Source: Flavobacterium praedii
Lineage (GTDB): Bacteria > Bacteroidota > Bacteroidia > Flavobacteriales > Flavobacteriaceae
Direction: 5' to 3'
NCBI RefSeq assembly: GCF_026810365.1
Contig: NZ_CP113948.1
Span: forward strand, 1,575,001-1,639,000
DNA: 64,000 bases
Shown one piece after another: positions 26,798 through 34,995 of the stretch (the stretch's first letter is position 1; the number at the start of each line of letters is the position of its first letter). A program made the position numbers and the translations under genes. The notes beneath the pieces were generated by a model. It had not been told where the DNA came from, did not search any database, and saw only the letters and a program-made list of their open reading frames with translations.

Positions 26798-27205
26798 ATG
26801 GGATTAGTTGCGTCAATTGACATTAAATTTAATCAAACTTATAGTTTCGATGTAATCATTGAAAAATTAATTTCTAATCACTGGTTACTAAATGATAATG
26901 GAAAAATAATATTTTTAGACAACAATGATTACGATTGGAAAGAGTCTGATTTAAATAATCAAGAAATTGTTTTAAGTAATCTTAAAAATAAATTTGATAA
27001 TAATAACATTGTTGCTTTAAATTTTCTATATAAAGGTGTGACGGGTGGTAATTTTATATTTATTAATGACCGCACAATATCTATTAATTTAAATATTAAT
27101 AGAAAAAAAATAGATGGCACTAATCGTACTGATTTTTCTTTTTATATATCTGGTTTGAATCAAATTATTAGCAACTGTAATATTACTTGTTCCGAACTCG
27201 TATAA
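26798..27205 (+). CDS. Putative immunity protein of the adjacent toxin remnant
   Basis: This 135-residue, Asn- and Ile-rich acidic protein has no signal peptide, membrane helix or known motif. Its ATG abuts the stop of the toxin-like fragment without a gap. Codon use is even more AT-rich than the surroundings. Immunity genes of polymorphic toxins typically sit exactly here and are small, acidic and orphan-like. The function is inferred from context only. A bidirectional terminator closes the unit. Confidence 0.5.
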   Translation: MGLVASIDIKFNQTYSFDVIIEKLISNHWLLNDNGKIIFLDNNDYDWKESDLNNQEIVLSNLKNKFDNNNIVALNFLYKGVTGGNFIFINDRTISINLNINRKKIDGTNRTDFSFYISGLNQIISNCNITCSELV

Positions 27206-27219
27206 TTTATAATCAAATG

Positions 27220-27243
27220 AAAACCCTCAGCTTTGAGGGTTTT
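27220..27243. terminator. Bidirectional terminator between the immunity gene and the XRE operon
   Basis: AAAACCCTCA and TGAGGGTTTT form a perfect 10-bp stem with a GCTT loop, flanked by A and T runs. The last codons of the minus-strand 80-residue gene lie inside it. Confidence 0.8.
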
Positions 27244-27469
27244 CTATTATTGGGACTTTAAAAATTTTCAAGTAAAGAATATCATTTTCGGTAAACAAGT
27301 CAATATAGCCTTTCTCTTTCCAAAGTGTTAAATCTTTTTCAATAAGGTCAAAATTGTTTTTGATGTTTTCGGGTAATGAACTCCATTTCCAAGTAGGGTT
27401 GTAAAATCCAAAGTCATGTTCAATACATTTTATGAGTTGTTGCAGTACTTTTTTTCTTTGTGATGCCAT
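27227..27469 (-). CDS. Small protein of unknown function downstream of an XRE regulator
   Basis: This 80-residue protein has no motif I recognise. It is predominantly helical by appearance, with LQQLIKCIEHDFGFYNPTWK near the start and a region DLTLWKEKGYIDLFTEND that could form a small winged-helix-like segment. It begins 3 bp after the stop of the XRE gene, so the two are one operon. A paired antitoxin/toxin or regulator/effector arrangement is possible but not shown. Confidence 0.55.
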   Translation of the reverse strand: MASQRKKVLQQLIKCIEHDFGFYNPTWKWSSLPENIKNNFDLIEKDLTLWKEKGYIDLFTENDILYLKIFKVPIIENPQS

Positions 27470-27472
27470 AAC

Positions 27473-27808
27473 TCAAATTGCTTTAAGTTTAACATTATTA
27501 ATCATAGCGTAAAGAGCGTAAAGAATACAAGTTTTATCTTGTTCGGAAAATTTAGCGATGTCATTTAATCGCTTCATCATCGAAGGATCTTTTAAAAGTT
27601 CTCTATCTTCCGTTTCTCCTAAAAGATAACCTACTGTTGTTTCTGATAGATCAGCTAATTTTTTAACCACATCAATAGTTGGTTTTACTTCATCACGTTC
27701 ATACTTACCTACAATAGAATGATGCGAATTTATTCTACGAGCAAGTTCCGCTTGTGAAAAGCTTTTTGCTTCCCTGCCTACCCTTAATTTTTGACCGAAA
27801 GTATCCAT
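27473..27808 (-). CDS. XRE-family helix-turn-helix regulator
   Basis: The 111-residue protein has an HTH_3 domain at residues about 5-65: FGQKLRVGREAKSFSQAELA, then HHSIVGKYERDEVKPTIDVVKKLADL, followed by the GYLLGE stretch typical of phage repressor-like DNA-binding domains. The C-terminal half is helical and may dimerise. It reads toward the immunity gene and shares the terminator. A TATATTTG -7 motif and a small palindrome lie upstream. Confidence 0.85.
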   Translation of the reverse strand: MDTFGQKLRVGREAKSFSQAELARRINSHHSIVGKYERDEVKPTIDVVKKLADLSETTVGYLLGETEDRELLKDPSMMKRLNDIAKFSEQDKTCILYALYAMINNVKLKAI

Positions 27809-27831
27809 ATTCTACGCATTTATGGTGTTAA

Positions 27832-27863
27832 AAAGCCTTTAAAGCTTTGATATGGCAAATATA
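27832..27863 (-). promoter_or_regulatory. Promoter and candidate operator of the XRE operon
   Basis: On the minus strand TATATTTG (plus positions 27856-27863) is an exact Bacteroidota -7 element. Just downstream, where transcription should start, lies AAAGC-N7-GCTTT (27832-27848), an inverted repeat of the size an XRE dimer binds. Autoregulation is a plausible inference. Confidence 0.45.
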
Positions 27864-27892
27864 CAGACAAAATATGAGTTATAAACCCCGCT

Positions 27893-27975
27893 CCGCGAAG
27901 TCTCATGACTTTGCGTTTTTTTAAATGTTCTTGAAAATCGTAAATATGTCAAAAGTCTCCCGACTTTTTCCGTTA
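27893..27975. repeat. Inverted, diverged copy of the 103-bp unit
   Basis: Read on the minus strand this region matches the unit at 26386-26591: GGAAAAAGTCGGGAGACTTT at one end, AGAACATTTAAAAAAA in the middle and GAGACTTCGCGGAGCGGGGTT at the other (given here in parts). The middle about 20 bp differ. Together with the tandem pair it brackets the immunity and XRE genes as a long inverted repeat. Confidence 0.8.
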
Positions 27976-28030
27976 ATGTTTTTAGAATTAAGCATTTTTA
28001 AAATAAACTAAAAGTTCCATCAATGCACCA

Positions 28031-28177
28031 ATGCCCCGCCCCAGATAGTAGCGGCAGCCCCGAGAATTGGAACACTATTTTTTACAGCCGATACAGAGCG
28101 ACCGCAGGAAGCTCCTGTAGTGGCTAGTAAAAAAAGGGTTGCAATCGAGGGCTATAGCGGATAGCTGGATCAGGCGC
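28031..28177. repeat. Dispersed hairpin element, family A, copy 2
   Basis: The block opens with GCCCCAGATAGTAGCGGCAG and closes with GGGCTATAGCGGATAGCTGG followed by ATCAGGCGC. These ends match the element at 21935-22009 (GATAGTAG and GCGGATAGC/ACGGATAGCG), while the longer interior is unrelated and has its own hairpin (GCAGGAAGCTCCTG). It lies between the island and the GHL10 gene. Confidence 0.6.
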
Positions 28178-28296
28178 ATAAAGATTCTTTTTAGCAATAC
28201 TGCAAAACCAAAAAGCAAATCCGAATTTTATTGGTAATTAATTTAATAAACTTAGCTAAAAAAACTACTTTTGAATGCTGGATAAAAAGAGTAAAA

Positions 28297-29850
28297 ATGA
28301 TTGTAAAGAAGTCCCTGTTATTCCCAACTATATACCTTCTGTTTTTTGCTGTCATTGGACAGGCCCAAAAAAGGGAGATGCACCCCAAAAACGAATTCAG
28401 AGCCGTATGGATTGCCACGGTGGTCAACATTGATTGGCCTAAAAGCAGTACTGACTCCGTGGAGAAACAAAAAACCGACTTCATCGAGATTCTAGACACG
28501 TACCAAAAACTGAATTACAATGCGGTGATTGTGCAAATTCGTTCTGTGGGTGATGCAGTATATCCAACGATGCTCGCTCCATGGTCCCGCTACCTGACAG
28601 GAAGAGAAGGAAAAACGCCTAATCCTAATTATGATGTACTCGAATGGATGATTACCGAAGCTCACGCTCGTGGTTTTGAATTTCATGCCTGGCTCAATCC
28701 TTACCGTGCCACTTTTGATTTGAAAACCGAAACTTTGAGTCCCAACCATGATTTTTACAAACATCCCGAATGGATGATTGAATATGGTGGCAAATACTAC
28801 TACAACCCTGCCCTGCCTGAAGTGCAGCAACACTTAACCTCTATTGTAGATGAGGTGGTCATTAAATACGATATTGACGCGATACATTTTGATGATTATT
28901 TTTATCCGTACAAAATAAAAGGAATTGAATTTAATGATACTGCTTCCTATCAAAAGTTTGGAAACGGGCTTTCATTGGCGGATTGGAGACGATTGAATGT
29001 GACCACTTTTGTCAAAAATATTTCTGCTAACATCAAAAAATTAAAACCTTGGGTACAATTTGGAATCAGTCCGTTTGGCGTTTGGCGTAACAAATCGGTT
29101 GATCCAAGAGGTTCCGATACATCTTCAGGGCAAACCAATTATGATGATTTATACGCCGATCCCGTTGACTGGATGCAAAACAATTGGATTGATTACATAG
29201 TGCCACAATTGTACTGGAGTATTGACCACAAAACAGCTTCGTATGCCAAATTAATCAAATGGTGGTCTGAGAATGTACCGAGCAACACCGCATTATACGT
29301 AGGAAACAGCTCTTATAAAATCAAAGCCGATTCAGACAAACATTGGAATAATAAATATGAAATTCCAAACCAAATTGACCTCACCCGCAGTTATGATAAT
29401 GTACAAGGAAACGGATTTTTTAGTGCCAAATGGTTTATAAACAAAAACCAAGATGTGGTCAAGGTGCTTCAAGATTATGAATACAAATATCCAGCACTTC
29501 CTTTACCTGTACCCAACTTCAAAAAAGCGATTACAGAGAGTTTATTGATCAATTCCATCACTAAGGATACCAGCAGTTATTATGTTTCGTTTCAGAAACC
29601 AAAACAGTTGGCAAAAGTTAGATATATAGTGGTGTATGGCGCCAAAGATGTTTCGAAAATCAACATCAATGATGCCAGTCAAATTCTGGACAAAATTGCC
29701 GTAACAGAAGAAAATGAAGCATTCAACATCGAAGTACCCGAATATAGAATGATAGGAAAAACGGCTTTTGCCTTCACCTTCGTAGATTATTATGCCAACG
29801 AAAGTCCAGAAACAATAATCGATTTGCAAGTAGAAACACAAACGAAGTAA
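28297..29850 (+). CDS. GHL10/DUF187 glycosidase (DigH/YngK-like), peptidoglycan-related
   Basis: This 517-residue protein is exported: the start at 28297 gives a clean signal peptide (IVKKSLLFPTIYLLFFAVIGQA). The catalytic GHL10 barrel (about 30-350) shows FRAVWIATVVNIDWP, NAVIVQIRSVGDAVYP, FHAWLNPYRA, AIHFDDYFYPY and IVPQLYWSID, all family landmarks. A C-terminal Fn3-like domain ends the protein. E. coli DigH of this family cleaves denuded peptidoglycan strands. That fits the two genes that follow (AmpG-like permease and NagZ-like enzyme). The longer frame from 28231 would hide the signal peptide and was rejected. Confidence 0.85.
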   Translation: MIVKKSLLFPTIYLLFFAVIGQAQKREMHPKNEFRAVWIATVVNIDWPKSSTDSVEKQKTDFIEILDTYQKLNYNAVIVQIRSVGDAVYPTMLAPWSRYLTGREGKTPNPNYDVLEWMITEAHARGFEFHAWLNPYRATFDLKTETLSPNHDFYKHPEWMIEYGGKYYYNPALPEVQQHLTSIVDEVVIKYDIDAIHFDDYFYPYKIKGIEFNDTASYQKFGNGLSLADWRRLNVTTFVKNISANIKKLKPWVQFGISPFGVWRNKSVDPRGSDTSSGQTNYDDLYADPVDWMQNNWIDYIVPQLYWSIDHKTASYAKLIKWWSENVPSNTALYVGNSSYKIKADSDKHWNNKYEIPNQIDLTRSYDNVQGNGFFSAKWFINKNQDVVKVLQDYEYKYPALPLPVPNFKKAITESLLINSITKDTSSYYVSFQKPKQLAKVRYIVVYGAKDVSKININDASQILDKIAVTEENEAFNIEVPEYRMIGKTAFAFTFVDYYANESPETIIDLQVETQTK

Positions 29851-29946
29851 AAATTTAAAATGGTTTAATTACTAAGCCGTTTAGACAATCAAAATTTTAA
29901 TGGTTATTTAAAAAAGAAACATTAATAAAGTCTTGATGAATCTCTA

Positions 29947-29979
29947 ACCTTTGTCAAAGTTTTAAACTTTGACAAAGGT
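29947..29979. repeat. Perfect 15-bp palindromic hairpin
   Basis: ACCTTTGTCAAAGTT and AACTTTGACAAAGGT form a perfect stem with a 3-nt loop. No T-tract follows, so it is not a standard terminator. The downstream DNA to 30093 consists of degenerate AAACAATTTAA-type repeats. Confidence 0.6.
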
Positions 29980-30093
29980 GCTAGACGAAATTATATGATC
30001 CTATAATTTTTGATTTACAATTACTATTTGCCAAATCCAAACAATTAAACAATTTAACTTTAAACAATTTAAACGATTAAACAATATAAAAAA

Positions 30094-31428
30094 ATGAAAG
30101 ACAACAAACCGTGGTATTGGATTCCGTTTTTAAATTTTGCTTCGGGTTTTCCGTATGCCATTATTATTTCAGTTTCGGTAATTATGTACAAAAGTCTAGG
30201 GGTTGCTAATGAAGACATTGGCGTTTACACCAGTTTATTGTACTTGCCTTGGGTAATCAAACCGCTTTGGAGTCCTTTTATCGATTTGTATGCCACCAAA
30301 AGAAAATGGTTCCTAGCGATGCAATTGGTGATTGCCATTGCGTTCTTGATTGTGGGATTGACCATTCCGATGAATCATTTTTTTATGTTGAGTTTAGCAC
30401 TTTTTTGGGTAGCGGCATTTGCCTCGGCATCCAATGATGTGGCGAGTGATGGCTTTTATATGCTGGCTTTATCCAAAGACCAGCAATCCTTTTTCTTAGG
30501 AATTAGAAGTACTTTTTACCGCCTTTCGATGCTTACCGCCAATGGATTGATTGTAATTCTTGGAGGTTTTTTGGAGCAAAAATTTGGCGACAAAACTAAG
30601 GCTTGGTCCTACACAATGATTGTTGTAGCGTTGATTATGGCTTTTTTAACGATATATAACTTTTTTACGACACCTAAAGTGGAGGAAATCACGGAAGCTG
30701 AAGTAATTCACAAGGCTAGTTTTGGTGAAGTGTTTGCTACTTTTTTTCAAAAGAAACAAATTGGTCTTGTATTAGCTTTCATATTACTTTTCCGCTTGGG
30801 GGAATCGCAATTATTAAAAATGCTGACTCCTTTCTTGATTGATGAAAAAGCCAAAGGAGGAATGGGATTGACCACCGAAGATGTGGGGATAATATACGGA
30901 ACATTTGGAGTAGCAGCACTTGTTGTAGGTGGAATTTTGGGCGGAATAGCCATCTCCAAAGGAGGATTACGAAAATGGATGTTACCGATGTTTTTGGCCA
31001 TGCATTTACCTATTTTGGGATTTGTATACTTATCCCACTTTCATCCTGCTGCAACTTTCAATTTGCATTTAGAGATGTTTCATTACACTTTTGATTATGT
31101 TTTAAACCCATATATCACTTCAGTAGTAATTATCGAACAGTTTGGATACGGTTTTGGTTTTGCGGCCTTTATGATGTACTTAATTTACGTTGCGGAAGGA
31201 GAATCAAAAACTTCTCACTACTCTATTGCAACAGGATTTATGGCTTTGGGAATGATGCTTCCAGGTATGGCGAGCGGTTTTATACAGCAATATTTAGGCT
31301 ATGGCAATTTCTTTATTTGGGTGTTTTGTGCCACTATTCCTGGATTGATTTTATCTCAGTTTTTGATTTATCCAGCGGAATTTGGTAAGAAAGTGAAGGA
31401 GAATGATTCGTTATCCCAAAAAAAGTAA
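30094..31428 (+). CDS. MFS transporter, AmpG-like (muropeptide permease family)
   Basis: This 444-residue membrane protein has 12 or more transmembrane helices. The N-terminus WYWIPFLNFASGFPYAI and the following SLLYLPWVIKPLWSPFID resemble AmpG permeases, which import anhydro-muropeptides from the periplasm. NDVASDGFYMLAL and FYRLSMLTANG correspond to conserved helices 4-5. Its place between a peptidoglycan-type GHL10 glycosidase and a NagZ-like enzyme supports the role. Assignment to AmpG rather than another MFS branch is by pattern and context. Confidence 0.78.
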   Translation: MKDNKPWYWIPFLNFASGFPYAIIISVSVIMYKSLGVANEDIGVYTSLLYLPWVIKPLWSPFIDLYATKRKWFLAMQLVIAIAFLIVGLTIPMNHFFMLSLALFWVAAFASASNDVASDGFYMLALSKDQQSFFLGIRSTFYRLSMLTANGLIVILGGFLEQKFGDKTKAWSYTMIVVALIMAFLTIYNFFTTPKVEEITEAEVIHKASFGEVFATFFQKKQIGLVLAFILLFRLGESQLLKMLTPFLIDEKAKGGMGLTTEDVGIIYGTFGVAALVVGGILGGIAISKGGLRKWMLPMFLAMHLPILGFVYLSHFHPAATFNLHLEMFHYTFDYVLNPYITSVVIIEQFGYGFGFAAFMMYLIYVAEGESKTSHYSIATGFMALGMMLPGMASGFIQQYLGYGNFFIWVFCATIPGLILSQFLIYPAEFGKKVKENDSLSQKK

Positions 31429-31433
31429 ATAGA

Positions 31434-31794
31434 ACACAGATTTCACAAATTTGCACAGATTTTTTTTATAAACTATAAAGTCTATATGAATATATTTATA
31501 AGGAAGGGCTTTAAAACAGAGTGAGTTCTTCCAATAAAGTTTACGCAACTTCAATTTCGTCAACACAGTTGACTAAATTGAAATTAATGAGTCAAATAGA
31601 TTCAATTACGCAGAAGGCTTCTGCGCAATTACAAAGTAATGATAATCAATTCAACTCAAAACGACAGAAGCCCTCTGTCGAATTAAGATTTATTAACTTT
31701 TTACCAAAATTAAATTGAACATCGATATCCTAAATTGAAAATTTTTACAGATTATTTCGAGAATTTAATCTGTGTAAATTTGTGAAATCTGTGT
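31434..31794. repeat. MITE-like element: 28-bp terminal inverted repeats around three hairpins
   Basis: ACACAGATTTCACAAATTTG plus CACAGATT (31434-31461) is the reverse complement of 31767-31794 with one mismatch. Inside lie three successive palindromes: 31551-31581 (TCAATTT-C-GTCAAC-ACA-GTTGAC-T-AAATTGA), 31604-31630 (CGCAGAAG-G-CTTCTGCG flanked by AATT) and 31662-31680 (CGACAGA-AGCCC-TCTGTCG). An open frame exists inside but overlaps all three hairpins and looks random. The element separates the AmpG-like and NagZ-like genes. Confidence 0.7.
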
Positions 31795-31823
31795 CTCAAC
31801 TTTAATCTAATATTCATTTCAAA

Positions 31824-33422
31824 ATGACACTAGAACAAAAAATAGGACAATTCTTTTTCCCTGCCGTTTTTATCAACGACACGGAAGAGAACATTCAGGA
31901 AACAGAGCGATTAATCAAAGAACACAACATTGGTGGATTGACTTTTTTTCATAGCAGAGCCAGTGCGGCTACTAATTACGAATCTAAGAAAAAAGTGGAA
32001 TTCAACGACGATAGTTTTCAGCGATTGAAAGACCTGATTGTGCGCTATCAAAAATGTGCCACCACTCCCCTATTGATGAGCATTGATGCCGAATGGGGCT
32101 TGGCGATGCGCGTGGAGAAAACGCCGCAATATCCGTATGCCATTACTCTTGGCGCTTTGCCCGAAAGAAAAATAGATTTGGTTTACGAAGTGGGAAAACA
32201 AATTGCATTGGATTTAAAATCGGCCGGGATTCATTATAATTTAGCCCCATTGGCAGACATTAACAACAACCCCAAGAATCCCGTGATTGGATACCGCTCT
32301 TTTGGATCCAATAAAGATAAAGTAGCTCAATATGCTATGGAGTACCTTCGCGGAATGTCCGATGTTGGAATTTTGGGCTGTCTCAAACACTTTCCAGGAC
32401 ATGGCAATACCAGTGTCGATTCGCATTTAGGATTACCGGTTTTACAGGAAAGTCTCGAAGAATTACTCGAAAATGAATTGGTACCCTTTATAAAAGGAAT
32501 AGAGAATCATGTTGACTCTATTATGATAGGACATTTGGCTGTTCCTTCTTTGAATGATGGAAAAGAAACCTCCGCCACATTGTCCAAAAATATAATTGAA
32601 AAATTACTGCGTCAGCAATTGGGTTATGATGGTTTAATTATTTCGGATGCTTTGAACATGCATAGCGTTTCAAAATTATATGATGTTAAGGGTCAACTGG
32701 AATGGGAAGCCTTCAATGCTGGAAACGATGTGCTGTGTTTTGCCGAAAACGTAGCTGAAGGCATTCAGGAAATCCTCAAGAATGCTACGCCAGAACGAAT
32801 TGAAGCGAGTTTGAATCGTATCCTGAAATGCAAACAAAAAGCTGGTCTTTTTGAAACAGAACCCACCATTACTCGTGATTTTGACTTTAAAATTACTTCT
32901 GATTTAAATCGAAAAATAGCCGATTATTGTATTACCGATCTCAAAGACAACAACAGTTCTGTCGTTATTTTTGACGCTAAAAATAGAGAACGTCTGGCTA
33001 AGTTGAGTATTTATAAAACAATCGACAATCCATTTTTCAAAACATTAGCTTCATTCTTACCATCCCCGGAATATGCTATTGAAAACGCAATTGATTTAAT
33101 TGACACCACACTAAAAGAAGACCTTGCTCCTTTTGACACCGTTCTTATTTCATTATTTGTCCCAAAAGCCAAACCACTTAATAAATTCGAATTAGAGGAT
33201 TCGGTTTTAGAATTTCTAGGGCAATTATTCCAAACCAAAAAATGTATTTTATATGTTTTTGGAAATCCATATGCTTTGCAAGTCATACCAAACTTAGATC
33301 AAACCAACGGGATTGTAGAAATGTATCAAGATTTTAAAGAATTCCAAGAAAGTGCCGCCGAACAATTATTAGAGGACAAAAAAGGAAAAGGTAGCTTACC
33401 TGTCTCAATTACTGCAATTTAA
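31824..33422 (+). CDS. nagZ: GH3 beta-N-acetylhexosaminidase (NagZ-like)
   Basis: This 532-residue protein carries the GH3 barrel of NagZ. KHFPGHGNTSVDSH includes H189 and the D199-x-H201 dyad that acts as acid/base in this subfamily. The nucleophile is D275 in IISDALNM, and SIDAEWGLAMR lies at the sugar pocket. NagZ removes GlcNAc from GlcNAc-anhydroMurNAc peptides during cell-wall recycling. Residues from about 370 to the end form an extra C-terminal region. No signal peptide is seen, consistent with a cytosolic enzyme downstream of an AmpG-type importer. Confidence 0.87.
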   Translation: MTLEQKIGQFFFPAVFINDTEENIQETERLIKEHNIGGLTFFHSRASAATNYESKKKVEFNDDSFQRLKDLIVRYQKCATTPLLMSIDAEWGLAMRVEKTPQYPYAITLGALPERKIDLVYEVGKQIALDLKSAGIHYNLAPLADINNNPKNPVIGYRSFGSNKDKVAQYAMEYLRGMSDVGILGCLKHFPGHGNTSVDSHLGLPVLQESLEELLENELVPFIKGIENHVDSIMIGHLAVPSLNDGKETSATLSKNIIEKLLRQQLGYDGLIISDALNMHSVSKLYDVKGQLEWEAFNAGNDVLCFAENVAEGIQEILKNATPERIEASLNRILKCKQKAGLFETEPTITRDFDFKITSDLNRKIADYCITDLKDNNSSVVIFDAKNRERLAKLSIYKTIDNPFFKTLASFLPSPEYAIENAIDLIDTTLKEDLAPFDTVLISLFVPKAKPLNKFELEDSVLEFLGQLFQTKKCILYVFGNPYALQVIPNLDQTNGIVEMYQDFKEFQESAAEQLLEDKKGKGSLPVSITAI

Positions 33423-33500
33423 CCCGTCGCTATAGTTGTTTACTATTGTTAAATAAATATTAATAATTAATATTTATTTAATCAACCTTTTAATATGCCT

Positions 33501-33508
33501 TATATTTG
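33501..33508 (+). promoter_or_regulatory. -7 promoter element of the peroxiredoxin gene
   Basis: TATATTTG is an exact TAnnTTTG match, 38 bp before the ATG of the peroxiredoxin. A canonical TTG at -33 is not obvious. Confidence 0.6.
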
Positions 33509-33546
33509 CAGCAGTTAAAAAAACAAACCATTAAAATTTATAAAAC

Positions 33547-34185
33547 ATGTCATTAGTAGGTAAAAAATTCCCAAGTATTGCAGTAGACGCTATCTCAGAA
33601 ATGGGAGATAATTTAAAAATCAACATTTTTGAAGAAGCTACAAAAAACAATAAAAAAGTACTTTTGTTTTGGTACCCCAAAGATTTTACTTTTGTATGTC
33701 CAACTGAATTACACGCTTTTCAAGCCGCTTTACCAGAATTTGAAAAAAGAAATACAATTGTAATCGGTGCTTCTTGTGATACCAACGAAGTTCACTTTGC
33801 TTGGTTAAACACTCCAAAAAACAACGGTGGAATCGAAGGCGTTACTTACCCAATCCTTGCTGACACTAACAGAAACCTATCTAACATATTAGGAATTCTT
33901 GATATCGATTCAACTGAATATAGCGAAGAAACTGATTCTGTTATCATTGAAGGTTCAAATGTTACTTTTAGAGCTACTTACTTAATTGATGAAACTGGTA
34001 AAATCTTCCACGAAAGTGTAAACGATATGCCACTAGGTCGTAATGTAAACGAATACTTGCGTATGGTTGATGCATATACACACATACAAGAAAAAGGTGA
34101 AGTATGCCCTGCAAACTGGGAAGCTGGTAAAGAAGCGATGAATGCTGACAGAAAAAGTACTGCTGAATACCTAAGTCTTAACTAA
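33547..34185 (+). CDS. 2-Cys peroxiredoxin (AhpC/Prx family)
   Basis: This 212-residue thiol peroxidase reduces hydrogen peroxide and organic peroxides. The peroxidatic cysteine is C51 in FTFVCPTE and the resolving cysteine is C187 in GEVCPANW. The remaining catalytic residues are in WYPKDFTF. It is the first gene of a probable unit with a thioredoxin and a small conserved protein, so the thioredoxin may be its reductant. The spacers between them contain AT-rich imperfect inverted repeats but no clear terminator. Confidence 0.93.
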   Translation: MSLVGKKFPSIAVDAISEMGDNLKINIFEEATKNNKKVLLFWYPKDFTFVCPTELHAFQAALPEFEKRNTIVIGASCDTNEVHFAWLNTPKNNGGIEGVTYPILADTNRNLSNILGILDIDSTEYSEETDSVIIEGSNVTFRATYLIDETGKIFHESVNDMPLGRNVNEYLRMVDAYTHIQEKGEVCPANWEAGKEAMNADRKSTAEYLSLN

Positions 34186-34269
34186 TAAAATCAATGGCAA
34201 TGACAATGGCAATTTCAATAGTTAAGAATTGCCATTGTTATTGAAATTGACATTGAAATTTAAAAATCT

Positions 34270-34578
34270 ATGTTAATCGAATTAAACGAAGATACGTTAG
34301 GGGCTTTAATAGCCCAAAACGAAAAAGTGGTTGTTCAGTTTTCGGCCTCATGGTGCGGAAATTGTAGAATTATGAAACCAAAATTCAAAAAATTAGCTTC
34401 AGAAAACGAAGCTTTGACATTTGTTTTGGTCGATGCCGAAAATTCTCCAAAATCACGAAAACTAGCCAATGTAAGCAACTTGCCTACTTTTGCAACTTTT
34501 GTGAACGGAAAATTGGTCAACGAGACCCAAACCAATAAACAAGAAGTTTTAACACAATTGGTTCAAGAAATACTATAA
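34270..34578 (+). CDS. Thioredoxin-like protein
   Basis: This 102-residue single-domain thioredoxin has the redox motif W28-C29-G-N-C32 (SASWCGNCR) and the cis-proline in NLPTFATF. The middle residues GN differ from classical GP. No signal peptide is present, so it is cytosolic. It lies 84 bp after the peroxiredoxin and 68 bp before a small conserved gene, suggesting a peroxide-defence unit. Confidence 0.9.
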   Translation: MLIELNEDTLGALIAQNEKVVVQFSASWCGNCRIMKPKFKKLASENEALTFVLVDAENSPKSRKLANVSNLPTFATFVNGKLVNETQTNKQEVLTQLVQEIL

Positions 34579-34646
34579 TTAAGTTAGAGGTTAGATTTTA
34601 AAGGAATTACATTATTTCTAACCTCTAAAATCCAACCTCACAACTT

Positions 34647-34904
34647 ATGAAGTTACCTGTAATAAAACACTTAACCCAATTCATAGAAGAAAACGATCAA
34701 GATTACATCATCGAAACTATCGAAGTATTGGAAGCCATGACCGAAATTGCCTCATTAAAAGATGAAGAACTGGATGTCATAGGAGAATTAATTTCAAATA
34801 TGTATGGTGCACTTGAAGTTCATAAATTGATTAAAGACGGAACCGACAAAAAAGAAGCCTTAAACACTTTTATGAAAAGAGTTCTTGGTTCTATCGATAA
34901 ATAA
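34647..34904 (+). CDS. Small conserved flavobacterial protein (DUF6952-like)
   Basis: This 85-residue acidic helical protein has no catalytic motif. From memory it matches the small family found next to the peroxiredoxin/thioredoxin pair in flavobacteria, annotated DUF6952. It begins 68 bp after the thioredoxin and ends before a terminator, so it is the last gene of that unit. Its role is unknown. Confidence 0.6.
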   Translation: MKLPVIKHLTQFIEENDQDYIIETIEVLEAMTEIASLKDEELDVIGELISNMYGALEVHKLIKDGTDKKEALNTFMKRVLGSIDK

Positions 34905-34924
34905 AATCATTTGACAAGCATAGC

Positions 34925-34957
34925 AAAACGTACTCCATTTCAGAGTGCGTTTTTTTT
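34925..34957 (+). terminator. Terminator of the peroxiredoxin-thioredoxin unit
   Basis: AAAACGTACTC pairs with GAGTGCGTTTT (one T-G pair) around a 7-nt loop; the stem runs straight into a T-run of about eleven. Confidence 0.82.
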
Positions 34958-34995
34958 ATTTAAGAATAATTTCCTTCGTCAGTTCGCAAAAGTTC

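Noticed and set aside
31521..31718. 65-codon open frame between the AmpG-like and NagZ-like genes
   Set aside because: It overlaps three palindromes and has a random-looking Ser/Gln-rich translation; the hairpins explain the sequence better.
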